DNA from: Geobacteraceae bacterium
GTDB lineage: Bacteria > Desulfobacterota > Desulfuromonadia > Desulfuromonadales > Geopsychrobacteraceae
Reading direction: 5' to 3'
NCBI GenBank assembly: GCA_027064785.1
Contig: JAMOPE010000134.1
Span: 1-15,858, forward strand
DNA: 15,858 nt
This document shows positions 7,765-14,719 of this stretch, piece after piece; positions within the stretch are counted from its first letter, which is position 1; each line of letters opens with the position of its first letter. The notes under the pieces were generated by a model. The model was not told where the DNA came from. It worked only from the letters and a program-made list of their open reading frames with translations, and searched no databases. The position numbers were made by a program, and so were the translations under genes.

Positions 7765-9279
7765 CTATTGTGTGATTTCTGTGGGTATGCACAGGTTGCG
7801 GCTGTACAGGTGTGATGTCTCCTTGAGTTGTGCTGTGAGTTTTTCTGTCAATTCCCCACTTTGAAATCGCCACTGCCAGTTACCGGAAGCAGTCCCGGGG
7901 ATATTCATCCGACACGATTCAGGGAGAGCCAGAATATCCTGCAGGGGGATCATTGTTAACAGTGCAACACTTGAGAGTGCTGTTTCGATCAGACACCATG
8001 GCATTGCTCCGCAGGCCTGCTGCAGATAGAGTCTGACCTTGTGCTGGCCTGCTTCATCGAGGGACTGCCACCAGCCGAGAGTTGTATTGTTGTCATGTGT
8101 CCCGGTGTAAACAACCGAATTGGCAACATGATTTTGCGGCAGATAGGGGTTGTCATCTCCAGAATCAAAAGCGAACTGCAGGATCTTCATTCCGGGAAAT
8201 TGATATTTATCGCGTAACTGAACGACATCGGGGGTAATGATTCCAAGATCTTCTGCGATAATCGGCAGCGTTCCGAACTCATCTAATAAGCTATCGAAAA
8301 GTTGCTCACCCGGGGTGTTGATCCATGTCCCATTTTCCGCTGTCTGCTCCTCTGCCGGAATTGCCCAGCAGGCGGAAAATCCGCGAAAATGGTCAACGCG
8401 CAGCAGGTCAAATAACTCAAAATTCCAGCGGAAACGGTGCTTCCACCAGACAAAATCATCATTCTCCATTGCCTGCCAGTTGTAAAGGGGATTTCCCCAC
8501 CGCTGCCCGGTTGGGCTGAAATAGTCGGGCGGGACTCCGGCAACCAGCAACGGTTGACCGTTTTCATCAAGTTGAAATAAATTCTGATTCGCCCACACAT
8601 CGGCAGAATCTTCGGCGACAAAGATCGGTAGATCTCCAAAGATTTTCACCCCACGACTGTTGGCATATCGCTTTAGAGCTGCCCACTGCTTGAAAAAGAT
8701 GAACTGCTGATATTTATGGCGGTAAATTGCGTCTTCCAGTTTAGCGCACCAGTCTGACAATGCCGCCGGATCGCGTTGGCGGATTGCTTCCGGCCAGTGT
8801 TGCCAACCTGTAAAATGATGCGCTTCCCGCAGGGCCTGAAATAATGAAAAATCATCAAGCCAGTCAGCATGCCGGGTGCAGAATTCTGCAAACTTGGCGT
8901 TAAGATCCTGGTTACCCCGGGCCTTAAAGTTGTCGGCGGCAAGGTTTAACGCCGGGATAATCGTTTTAACCGCCCGGTCATAGTCGGCAGTGGAATAACC
9001 AGTCTCTTCGCTGATAAGGTCATTTTGTCGCAGGTCACCCAACTCGACAAGGTGTTGCAGGTTAATCAACAGCGGGTTCCCCGCAAAAGCGGAAAAACTA
9101 CTATAAGGGCAATCGCCGTAACCAGTTGGCCCCAGCGGCAGAATTTGCCAGACCGATTGCTCTGACGCAACCAGAAAGTCGACGAAATCGTAGGCTTCCT
9201 GCCCCAGAGAACCAATCGGTTGAGAGCCGGGCAGGGATGTCGGGTGTAGCAGAATACCGCTACGGCGATCTATCAGCAT
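7765..9279 (-). CDS. malQ: 4-alpha-glucanotransferase (amylomaltase, GH77)
   Basis: MalQ moves alpha-1,4-glucan segments between maltodextrins in the cytoplasm, in glycogen or maltodextrin turnover. The 504-residue length is usual for the compact bacterial form. The start RRSGILLHPTSLPG and the LPLGPTGYGDCPYSSFSAFAGNP stretch are signatures. The three catalytic acids are visible: D296 in LLRVDHFRGF (nucleophile), E343 in IIAEDLG (acid/base) and D396 in YTGTHDNNTTLGWW (transition-state stabiliser). The ATG at 9277-9279 has no strong ribosome site. It starts 28 bp behind the YedF-like gene and is followed after 108 bp by the lipoprotein gene on the same strand. No terminator is visible in either gap, so the three may share a transcript; no functional link is evident. 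Confidence 0.97.
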   Translation of the reverse strand: MLIDRRSGILLHPTSLPGSQPIGSLGQEAYDFVDFLVASEQSVWQILPLGPTGYGDCPYSSFSAFAGNPLLINLQHLVELGDLRQNDLISEETGYSTADYDRAVKTIIPALNLAADNFKARGNQDLNAKFAEFCTRHADWLDDFSLFQALREAHHFTGWQHWPEAIRQRDPAALSDWCAKLEDAIYRHKYQQFIFFKQWAALKRYANSRGVKIFGDLPIFVAEDSADVWANQNLFQLDENGQPLLVAGVPPDYFSPTGQRWGNPLYNWQAMENDDFVWWKHRFRWNFELFDLLRVDHFRGFSACWAIPAEEQTAENGTWINTPGEQLFDSLLDEFGTLPIIAEDLGIITPDVVQLRDKYQFPGMKILQFAFDSGDDNPYLPQNHVANSVVYTGTHDNNTTLGWWQSLDEAGQHKVRLYLQQACGAMPWCLIETALSSVALLTMIPLQDILALPESCRMNIPGTASGNWQWRFQSGELTEKLTAQLKETSHLYSRNLCIPTEITQ

Positions 9280-9307
9280 TCAATATCCAAATTGATAGAG
9301 TTTGGCT

Positions 9308-9913
9308 TCAGGGGGTTACAACGCGTTGTGCCTGACATTGCAGCTCGGCCATCTCAAACATGTTGGTTGTTCGTCCCACGCATAAGTCGTCTTTTTTCTC
9401 GTAGAAGTCGAGACACAGCCCGCAACTGGCAATGTCAACCCCTCGCGATTCGAGGGTTTTCAGTGGTTCAAGGATTTCTGAGCGACTCGTCGTCAGGTTG
9501 ATCCCACTGTTGACAAATAAAATTGTGTCGGGCAACGGATCGATCTCCAGCAGGGTGGTCAGGAAGTTTCTCATCAAGACCTTGCCGAAGCCGTCATCGC
9601 CGTCGCCCATCCGGTCGCTACCGCAGTAAATAACAGTTTTCCCAGATGAAACAGCTTGCTTGATCGGAACCTCCTGTTGTTGAGATGCCTCGTTTTGCTG
9701 TTCCAGCGGGGTGAGTGTGACCATGAATCCATCATCGACGCTCTGGACAGCAGCATTGTAATTCATTTTCTTTGCCAGTCTGGACACATTGTCTCTGGCG
9801 GCACTGTCTCCGACCCGGACTTCGAGCGTCTGATCCGGATGAGCCAGCATCTGTTTACGTGTTTCGATGACGGGGTAGGGGCATTGGTGCTGACTGTAAT
9901 CGAGCTTGATCAT
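9308..9913 (-). CDS. yedF: YedF-like selenium-associated sulfurtransferase-family protein
   Basis: A 201-residue cytoplasmic fusion of two sulphur-relay folds. Residues 1-70 are TusA/SirA-like, with the CPxP box as CPYP (C11-P14). Residues about 90-195 are DsrE-like, with IYCGSDRMGDGDDGFGKVLMRNFLTTL and the cysteine motif SCGLCLDFY (C164, C167), then C178 and C193. This architecture matches the family annotated as selenium metabolism protein YedF, found in genomes that also carry selD. A role in handling reduced sulphur or selenium is known only by association. The frame extends upstream to 10018, but ATG 9913 is chosen because GGAGAG lies 6 bases before it, the TusA fold begins directly after, and a promoter occupies 9948-9975. 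Confidence 0.9.
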   Translation of the reverse strand: MIKLDYSQHQCPYPVIETRKQMLAHPDQTLEVRVGDSAARDNVSRLAKKMNYNAAVQSVDDGFMVTLTPLEQQNEASQQQEVPIKQAVSSGKTVIYCGSDRMGDGDDGFGKVLMRNFLTTLLEIDPLPDTILFVNSGINLTTSRSEILEPLKTLESRGVDIASCGLCLDFYEKKDDLCVGRTTNMFEMAELQCQAQRVVTP

Positions 9914-9947
9914 TTCTTTCTCTCTCCATTGAATTAGATTCAAAGAG

Positions 9948-9975
9948 ACTATAATAGTTTCTCCCAATTGTTCAA
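9948..9975 (-). promoter_or_regulatory. Sigma-70 type promoter for the yedF-malQ-lipoprotein run
   Basis: On the minus strand TTGAAC (9970-9975), a 16-bp spacer and TATAGT (9948-9953). The predicted start near 9941 leaves a leader of about 28 bases before ATG 9913 and excludes the longer reading frame beginning at 10018. Confidence 0.55.
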
Positions 9976-10041
9976 GTGTGGCAGCGTGTTTCAATACGTT
10001 TATGTTTGTTGCGGTCATAGATTAGTGAATGTGCTTGAGCT

Positions 10042-10056
10042 ATAAGCCATACTTAT
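10042..10056. promoter_or_regulatory. Palindrome ATAAG-N5-CTTAT, copy 1 (possible operator)
   Basis: ATAAG (10042-10046) and CTTAT (10052-10056) form a perfect 5-bp inverted repeat with a 5-base spacer. The wider string TATAAGC-N3-ACTTAT recurs at the second copy. No regulator is recognised for this site. Confidence 0.35.
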
Positions 10057-10188
10057 TGGTGCGGAGCGATAGGTCTTTTGGATGTGGGGATCTCAACAAA
10101 AATATCAACGAAATGGTGGGAAATACCTTTTGATGACAAAAAAGGTTATAAAAATCGTAACCATTCGAAAATAAAGGGCTGTTTTTGT

Positions 10189-10203
10189 ATAAGCAGAACT
10201 TAT
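10189..10203. promoter_or_regulatory. Palindrome ATAAG-N5-CTTAT, copy 2 (possible operator)
   Basis: ATAAG (10189-10193) and CTTAT (10199-10203) repeat copy 1 with the same 5-base spacer, centred 147 bp from it. A further ATAAG half-site lies at 10210-10214. Confidence 0.35.
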
Positions 10204-10322
10204 GAGGGTATAAGCTCCATATGTGGCTATTTTTTCCAGATATTGTGCGGAAAATGGCTTGAAAATAACTGTTATCGGTGGTAGTAGACAGTGCATATTT
10301 TGATTACACCTTTTTATAACAG

Positions 10323-10339
10323 GGCACAAAGTGTGTGCC
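10323..10339. promoter_or_regulatory. Palindrome GGCACA-N5-TGTGCC near the cytochrome start (possible operator)
   Basis: A perfect 6-bp inverted repeat with spacer AAGTG, a few bases after a TATAAC box and 14 bases before the AAGGAG ribosome site. Its position fits an operator over the transcription start or a small leader hairpin. Confidence 0.4.
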
Positions 10340-10364
10340 ATCAACATGAGCCAAGGAGAGAGAA

Positions 10365-10691
10365 ATGAACTGGAAAGCCCTTTTGATGATCAGTTTGATC
10401 CTCGCAGCATTTACGACCACCAGCGTTCTCGCAATCGAAGGTGGAAACGCACGTAAAGGTAAGCACCTGTTCAAAAAGAACTGTAAAGTCTGTCACGATG
10501 CCGGTGGCGAAGGTGGCGAACTGACCCCGATGTCCAAGACCATGTCTCAGTGGGATCGCTACTTCAAGAAAAAAGCTAAAAAGCATCCAGGTGATGTCAT
10601 GACGAAAACCAAGAAAAAAGATCTGAAAGATATCAACCAGTTCCTGTTTAACAGCGCTGCAGATTCTCCATCCCCTGCCACGTGTGGTTAA
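10365..10691 (+). CDS. Small periplasmic monohaem c-type cytochrome
   Basis: A 108-residue exported protein. The signal peptide (residues 1-23) probably ends VLA/IEGGN. One haem-attachment motif, CKVCH (C40, C43, H44), follows the KGKHLFKKNC stretch typical of class I cytochromes. M57 and M61 (TPMSKTMSQW) are candidate sixth ligands. The rest is very lysine-rich (KKKAKKHPGD, KTKKKDLKDI), giving a strongly basic surface suited to docking an acidic partner. The predicted mature size is about 9 kDa, and no lipobox is seen. A good ribosome site (AAGGAGAGAG) precedes the ATG. It is the first gene of the unit with the porin and octahaem cytochrome, so it is likely the soluble electron carrier for that system; this is inferred from context. 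Confidence 0.9.
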   Translation: MNWKALLMISLILAAFTTTSVLAIEGGNARKGKHLFKKNCKVCHDAGGEGGELTPMSKTMSQWDRYFKKKAKKHPGDVMTKTKKKDLKDINQFLFNSAADSPSPATCG

Positions 10692-10714
10692 ATAAGTATC
10701 GTCTGTTTCATTCC

Positions 10715-10741
10715 CGCCCATCCGAATTTTTTGGATGGGCG
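10715..10741 (+). terminator. Stem-loop between cytochrome and porin genes
   Basis: CGCCCATCC (10715-10723) pairs with GGATGGGCG (10733-10741): a perfect 9-bp stem with a 9-base loop. There is no immediate T-run (TTTTT comes about 10 bases later), so it may act as a partial terminator or as a 3'-end stabiliser of the cytochrome message. Confidence 0.6.
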
Positions 10742-10789
10742 CAGTCAAGTTTTTAACCAAGAAGAAAGCTTAATGGGAGGTAACACCGA

Positions 10790-12514
10790 ATGAGTAGATT
10801 TATCGTACTACTATTGGCTGTCCTGCTGACAGTCCCGGCAATTCCGGCCACCAAGGCCTTTGCTGCTCCGACAGTGGAAGAGTTGCAAGCGCAAATTGCC
10901 GACATCATGGATGAGCTGGACGACTTGAATGATCGTCTGGCAAAGCCTGAGCGCCATTCTGCGATGGATAGAATCAGCTTTACCGGTAATTTGCGGAATA
11001 CAGTTGATTCACTCCATTATAGTGATGTGACGTTTAATCCTGGTGTTAATGTTGATTTTGATGATTTCGCTGCTAAGGTGATGGGCGGTGAATTTGGTTC
11101 TATGGCTGACCCAAATTCCCCTGTTTCTCAAATGATGGCAGCCAACCCAGGTTTAGCTGCTGCATTCATGGCGGGTCAGCTTTCTGGTGTTGGTGCTATG
11201 CCAATGTCTGCTGGTCCTAGAACAACCGACATCAACAACGACATGATGTACACGACCCGTCTCCGTTTGGGGATGAAAGCTGATGTCTCCAAGAATATGA
11301 ATTTTGCCGGACAGTTGCTCATGTATAAAAACTGGGGTGATTCTGCAGGTTCTAAGGTGTTTGATTCCTGGGATGCTTTTAGCATGGACGGAACCAGTGG
11401 TGGAAAAACATCCGGTGACTGGTTACATGTTGACCGCGCTTTCTTTAACTGGAAGCATATCGGTGGCAGCGATTTCTATCTGTCTATTGGTCGTCGTCCT
11501 TCAACCTACGGTGTTCCGTCGAACTACCGCGTCAATGAAATGCGCGGTGGGACTCCTTCCGGTCATCTGGTTGATTTCAACTTTGATGGCTTAACGATCG
11601 GTTATCACTTGGATAAACTGACTGGTATCGAAGGTCAAGCCTTCCGTATTTGTTACGGACAAGGCTTTGAGGCCGAGTGGGGCAACGGCACCCTGTTCAA
11701 CGATAATATCACCGCAAATCTTGATGATACTGTTTTAGGTGGTTTCAATATCGACCTGTTTAACGATGGTCAAACTTTTGTTCAAATGACCCTGTTCCGG
11801 GCTCAGGATGTTGTTGATGGTTTCAAGGGTGTTTTTGCCTTCCCGGCTCAATATGCCACTTTGTTTGCCCCGAACATGAACAAAGACATGCAGAAGTTTC
11901 CCAATATGAACTTCAATGTTCGTTACACTCCGTCAACCGTTATCGGTGACATTAATCTGGCGCAGCTCGGTTTCAGTCGTGAAGAAGACAATGGTTTTGT
12001 CTGGTTTGCTACTGTGGGTTGGACGCAGCTTGATGCTAATGGTGATGCCGGTATGTTCGGTGGTATGGGGAACGATGCCGTTTACACGGCACAACTGAGT
12101 GCCGACGGAAGTGAAATCATCATGATGCCTGACCGCGCTGAAAATAGCGATTCCAATAACGGTTACGGTGTTTACGTTGGTATCCGCGTTCCCGCACCAA
12201 TGGGTAAGTTTGGTCTTGAGTATAACTACGGTTCCAAATATTGGACTCCATTCACCCAGGATCAGGATGATCTGATTGGTGCCAAGCTGTCGACCCGTGG
12301 CCACGTTGGAGAGATCTATTATATCTTTGATCTTAACCCTCATGCCTTCATCAAAATTGGCGGCCTCTACTATGATTATGAATACACCGGTAGCGGTTCT
12401 CCAGTTGGCAAGCCACAGAAGATTGACGATATCGAAAGTGGCACTGCTTTTTCTTTGATGCCTGTTGTTGATAAAGCTTGGGATGCATACGCTAAAATCA
12501 CCATGCAGTTCTAG
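10790..12514 (+). CDS. Outer-membrane beta-barrel protein, DUF3373-like
   Basis: A 574-residue exported protein. The signal peptide ends TKAFA/APTV at about residue 25. A short coiled coil (about 27-52, EELQAQIADIMDELDDLNDRL) is followed by a long series of alternating beta strands and ends in DAYAKITMQF; the terminal Phe with alternating hydrophobics is the BAM signal of outer-membrane proteins. The middle (TTRLRLGMKADVSKNMNFAG, DRAFFNWKHIGGSDFYLSIGRRPST, NEMRGGTPSGHLVDFNFDGL) matches my recollection of the DUF3373 family, which in Desulfuromonadales often sits beside multihaem cytochromes. A barrel here could admit the substrate of the octahaem enzyme or host an electron conduit. GGGAGG precedes the ATG. 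Many GGT/GAT/GTT codons by eye suggest high expression. No haem motif. Confidence 0.85.
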   Translation: MSRFIVLLLAVLLTVPAIPATKAFAAPTVEELQAQIADIMDELDDLNDRLAKPERHSAMDRISFTGNLRNTVDSLHYSDVTFNPGVNVDFDDFAAKVMGGEFGSMADPNSPVSQMMAANPGLAAAFMAGQLSGVGAMPMSAGPRTTDINNDMMYTTRLRLGMKADVSKNMNFAGQLLMYKNWGDSAGSKVFDSWDAFSMDGTSGGKTSGDWLHVDRAFFNWKHIGGSDFYLSIGRRPSTYGVPSNYRVNEMRGGTPSGHLVDFNFDGLTIGYHLDKLTGIEGQAFRICYGQGFEAEWGNGTLFNDNITANLDDTVLGGFNIDLFNDGQTFVQMTLFRAQDVVDGFKGVFAFPAQYATLFAPNMNKDMQKFPNMNFNVRYTPSTVIGDINLAQLGFSREEDNGFVWFATVGWTQLDANGDAGMFGGMGNDAVYTAQLSADGSEIIMMPDRAENSDSNNGYGVYVGIRVPAPMGKFGLEYNYGSKYWTPFTQDQDDLIGAKLSTRGHVGEIYYIFDLNPHAFIKIGGLYYDYEYTGSGSPVGKPQKIDDIESGTAFSLMPVVDKAWDAYAKITMQF

Positions 12515-12540
12515 GTTCAGGTATATTGTTTAACGCAGTT

Positions 12541-12566
12541 AAGGGGGGATCTTCGGGTCCCTCCTT
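12541..12566 (+). terminator. Stem-loop between porin and octahaem cytochrome genes
   Basis: AAGGGGGGA (12541-12549) pairs with TCCCTCCTT (12558-12566): 9 bp with one G-U and an 8-base loop containing TTCGGG. Only a mixed T/C tract follows, so partial termination or message stabilisation is more likely than a full stop. Confidence 0.55.
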
Positions 12567-12610
12567 TCTGTCGTTCTTTCATTAGTTTATTGATATAGTC
12601 GAAAGGTAAG

Positions 12611-13960
12611 ATGATGAAAAAGTTACTGTTTTTAGCTCTGGTGCTGTCGCTGGCGGTACCGGTTTTTGCGATGGACCACAGCGAGTTCATTGAGGGACCG
12701 TTCAAAGATGCAAGTGAAGTGACCAAGGCTTGTCTTGAATGTCATGAAGATCAGGCGATGGATCTCATGAAAACTCCCCACTGGACGTGGGAACGTGAGC
12801 AGGTTGTCAATGGTAAAAAACAGCTGTTTGGGAAAAAGAATGCCATTAACAACTTCTGCACGACGACTTCCAGTAATCGCCGGCATTGTAGTGAATGTCA
12901 CGCTGGTTATGGTTGGGCCGATAATACATTTGATTTTACCGATAAAAGTAGGGTTGACTGTTTGATCTGCCATGATACCACCGGAACTTACGAAAAAGAT
13001 GGCGACAACTCCGGTTGGCCAATGGAAGAGGTTAATCTTGAAGAAGTCGCTAAAAATGTTGGTCTTCCAGTAAGACAAAATTGTGACTCTTGTCACGCTT
13101 TTGGTGGTGGTGGTGATGCCGTTAAACACGGTGATATCGATTCCAGCCTTGATTATCCTGATAAATCAATTGACGTTCACATGGACGCCGATGGTAATGA
13201 TTTCCAGTGCCAGACCTGTCACGAAACCAAAAATCATTACATTTCTGGTGCCAACATGGCAACCTCTGCCGACGGCTACAACGCAATCAGCTGTGAGCAG
13301 TGCCATGATGCTGACCCTCATGAACAATCACGCTTGAATGCTCATACTAAGCGGGTTGCTTGCCAGACTTGCCACATCCCATTCTTTGGTAAAGAAATTC
13401 CAAACCAACTTGATTGGGATTGGTCGACTGCCGGTAAAGACAAAGCTCCTGCTGGTATTGACGGTAAGCGGGTTAAATATCTTGCGTCAATGGGAACACA
13501 AACTTGGGAAACAATGGTGACTCCGACTTACGCCTGGTTTAATGGTAAATCAGGTCTTGCTATGGTTGGCGACAAGATTGATCCGAAAGTTCCTACCAAG
13601 ATGGCTTATCCTTTAGGTGATATTAACGACAAAACTGCTAAAATCCACCCTTTCAAGGTTCATACGGGTAAGCAGATTTATGACACAGTGAACAACTATT
13701 TCATCACCAATCATCTTCACGGTGAGGATGGCTTCTGGACAACCCACGATTGGGCGCGTTCTGCTAAAATCGGCATGGAAGTTAGTGGCCTGCCTTACAG
13801 TGGAAAATATGGTTTTGCTCCAACAGAAATGTACTGGAGACTGGACCACATGGTTTCACCAAAAGAAGACGCTCTGAAATGTCTTGACTGCCACGGTGAT
13901 GACGGCCGCTTGGATTGGAAAGCCCTTGGTTACAAAGGCGATCCAATGGACGGAAAATAA
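12611..13960 (+). CDS. Octahaem c-type cytochrome, tetrathionate reductase (OTR) family
   Basis: A 449-residue periplasmic protein with signal peptide 1-20 (VPVFA/MDHS) and eight CXXCH sites: C41, C93, C117, C158, C200, C228, C251 and C424. The pattern VTKACLECH, MKTPHWTWE, INNFC, CSECHAGYGW, VDCLICHDTTGTY, GGGGDAVKHGD and KEDALKCLDCH matches the OTR family. The Shewanella enzyme reduces tetrathionate, and also nitrite and hydroxylamine in vitro. From memory its active-site residues are Asn61, Cys64 and the haem-ligating Lys153; N80, C83 and K172 here keep the same spacing (3 and 89). No lipobox or membrane helix is seen. Electron donors could be the monohaem cytochrome or an unseen quinol dehydrogenase. 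ATG 12614 fits AAAGG (12602-12606) better than 12611, a one-residue difference. Confidence 0.93.
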   Translation: MMKKLLFLALVLSLAVPVFAMDHSEFIEGPFKDASEVTKACLECHEDQAMDLMKTPHWTWEREQVVNGKKQLFGKKNAINNFCTTTSSNRRHCSECHAGYGWADNTFDFTDKSRVDCLICHDTTGTYEKDGDNSGWPMEEVNLEEVAKNVGLPVRQNCDSCHAFGGGGDAVKHGDIDSSLDYPDKSIDVHMDADGNDFQCQTCHETKNHYISGANMATSADGYNAISCEQCHDADPHEQSRLNAHTKRVACQTCHIPFFGKEIPNQLDWDWSTAGKDKAPAGIDGKRVKYLASMGTQTWETMVTPTYAWFNGKSGLAMVGDKIDPKVPTKMAYPLGDINDKTAKIHPFKVHTGKQIYDTVNNYFITNHLHGEDGFWTTHDWARSAKIGMEVSGLPYSGKYGFAPTEMYWRLDHMVSPKEDALKCLDCHGDDGRLDWKALGYKGDPMDGK

Positions 13961-13990
13961 GATCTGATTTTTAGATCACGTTAAAATTAA

Positions 13991-14024
13991 AGCGGGGCAG
14001 AAGAAATTCTGTCCCGCTTTTTTT
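13991..14024 (+). terminator. Intrinsic terminator of the cytochrome/porin/OTR unit
   Basis: AGCGGGGCAGAA (13991-14002) pairs with TTCTGTCCCGCT (14007-14018), a 12-bp stem with one G-U and a GAAA loop, followed by seven T residues. Confidence 0.95.
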
Positions 14025-14061
14025 CGTTAAAAAGCGTTAGCCGCAAAGATACGAAGCACCG

Positions 14062-14120
14062 GGAAAACCTTTTTAACGGAGAGGCACTGAGGGGGAGAAC
14101 GGGAGAGAAAATCAAAATCA
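14062..14120. repeat. Inverted-repeat element, copy B (left arm only)
   Basis: GAAAACC plus a T-run leads into TTAACGGAGAGGC, then a degenerate GAG-rich stretch ending GAGAGAAAATCAAAATC. The flank before it (GAAAACC and T-run) is the same as that of copy D at 15544. No matching right arm is found downstream, so this is a half or decayed copy. The 40 bases before it (CCGCAAAGATACGAAGCACC) resemble another dispersed repeat type. Confidence 0.65.
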
Positions 14121-14191
14121 ATACCGCTTTTCATAGTTGAAACCCAAAAGAAGTTTTTGAGTGTGATTCTTTTGGCAACTATACCTGACAT

Positions 14192-14232
14192 TTGACAACG
14201 TTTGTTTGGTGTAATACATTGCTATACATGCT
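14192..14232 (+). promoter_or_regulatory. Promoter and probable operator of the RHH/RelE module
   Basis: TTGACA (14192-14197), 17 bp, then TACATT (14215-14220). Overlapping the -10 box is a direct repeat, ATACATTGCT (14214-14223) and ATACATGCT (14224-14232). Ribbon-helix-helix antitoxins commonly bind such short repeats to repress their own promoter, so this is the likely autoregulatory site. Confidence 0.6.
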
Positions 14233-14244
14233 TGGAGGTTTAAT

Positions 14245-14457
14245 ATGTTAGCAATTCGATTAGATAAAGAACTTGAGGCTGAACTTGATTTATTGGCTAA
14301 GGCTAAGGGGAGCAACCGCAGTACTGTTGTCCGTGAGGCGATTGTCCGCTATCTGGAAGATAACGAAGATCTGGAGCTGGCACGCCTGGCTCAAGCTGAA
14401 ATGAGCGGGAGCAAATCGCTTAGCGATCTAAGGAGTGATCTTGGCCTGGACAATTGA
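14245..14457 (+). CDS. Ribbon-helix-helix antitoxin (RelB/CopG-like)
   Basis: A 70-residue antitoxin. Residues 1-45 form a ribbon-helix-helix fold: a short beta strand LAIRLDKEL, then helices EAELDLLAKAKG and NRSTVVREAIVRYLED. This part would dimerise and bind the operator just upstream. The acidic C-terminal tail (DLELARLAQAEMSG...SDLGLDN) would wrap the toxin. GGAGG stands before the ATG. The gene end overlaps the toxin start, the standard arrangement for translational coupling. No gene symbol is given because RelB, ParD and CopG-like labels overlap for such proteins. Confidence 0.87.
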   Translation: MLAIRLDKELEAELDLLAKAKGSNRSTVVREAIVRYLEDNEDLELARLAQAEMSGSKSLSDLRSDLGLDN

Positions 14458-14719
14458 AGTCAGTGATATCGCCGAGAAACAGTTGCGTAAACTTGACCGT
14501 CCCATTCAGAAGCGTTTGATCGATTGGCTCGATGACCGTATGAGTGGATGTAAAAACCCTCGACATTTTGGCGAACCATTGCATGGTGGAATGGCCGGGT
14601 TATGGCGTTACCGTATCGGTCATTATCGGATTATTTGTGAGATTCAGGAACAGCAACTGATTGTTCTGGTGCTGGCTATTGGGCATCGGCGGGATGTGTA
14701 TTTAAGGAAAAAGATCTAA
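14441..14719 (+). CDS. RelE/StbE-type toxin (type II TA)
   Basis: A 92-residue toxin of the RelE/ParE superfamily, most like the RelE/StbE branch that cuts mRNA on the ribosome. Visible features are AWTIEVSDIAEKQLRKLDR, the basic helices, GLWRYRIGHYRIICEI (core strands with the conserved Arg residues), LIVLVLAIGHRRDVY and a terminal RKKI. I choose TTG 14441, because AAGGAG at 14430-14435 lies 5 bases before it and relatives begin M-A-W-T-I-E; a GTG at 14435 overlaps that ribosome site. The 17-bp overlap with the antitoxin supports coupling. Its TAA stop is the first TAA of repeat copy C. RelE or ParE activity cannot be decided from sequence. Confidence 0.87.
   Translation: MAWTIEVSDIAEKQLRKLDRPIQKRLIDWLDDRMSGCKNPRHFGEPLHGGMAGLWRYRIGHYRIICEIQEQQLIVLVLAIGHRRDVYLRKKI

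Larger units (their letters stand above)
10019..10364 (+). promoter_or_regulatory. Control region upstream of the cytochrome/porin/OTR unit
   Basis: A 346-bp AT-rich stretch without a convincing gene, between the divergent yedF-like and cytochrome genes. It holds two ATAAG-N5-CTTAT palindromes, a GGCACA-N5-TGTGCC palindrome near the ribosome site, and a TATAAC (10315-10320) that could be the -10 box, though no good -35 box stands 16-18 bp before it. GTTATAAAAA at 10145-10154 recurs inverted at 10311-10320. No sigma-54 promoter (GG-N10-GC) was found. Confidence 0.45.

Noticed and set aside
9914-10018. A 35-residue N-terminal extension of the YedF-like protein
   Set aside because: It would cross the promoter at 9948-9975, and the TusA fold begins normally at the internal ATG 9913.
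10235-10275. Sigma-54 promoter at TGGCTTGAAAATAACTG
   Set aside because: TGGC is present but the GC of the -12 element is missing at the required spacing.
10105-10347. An 80-codon minus-strand open frame in the control region
   Set aside because: It has no ribosome site or recognisable domain and a composition typical of AT-rich non-coding DNA; it also runs across the palindromes and the cytochrome leader.
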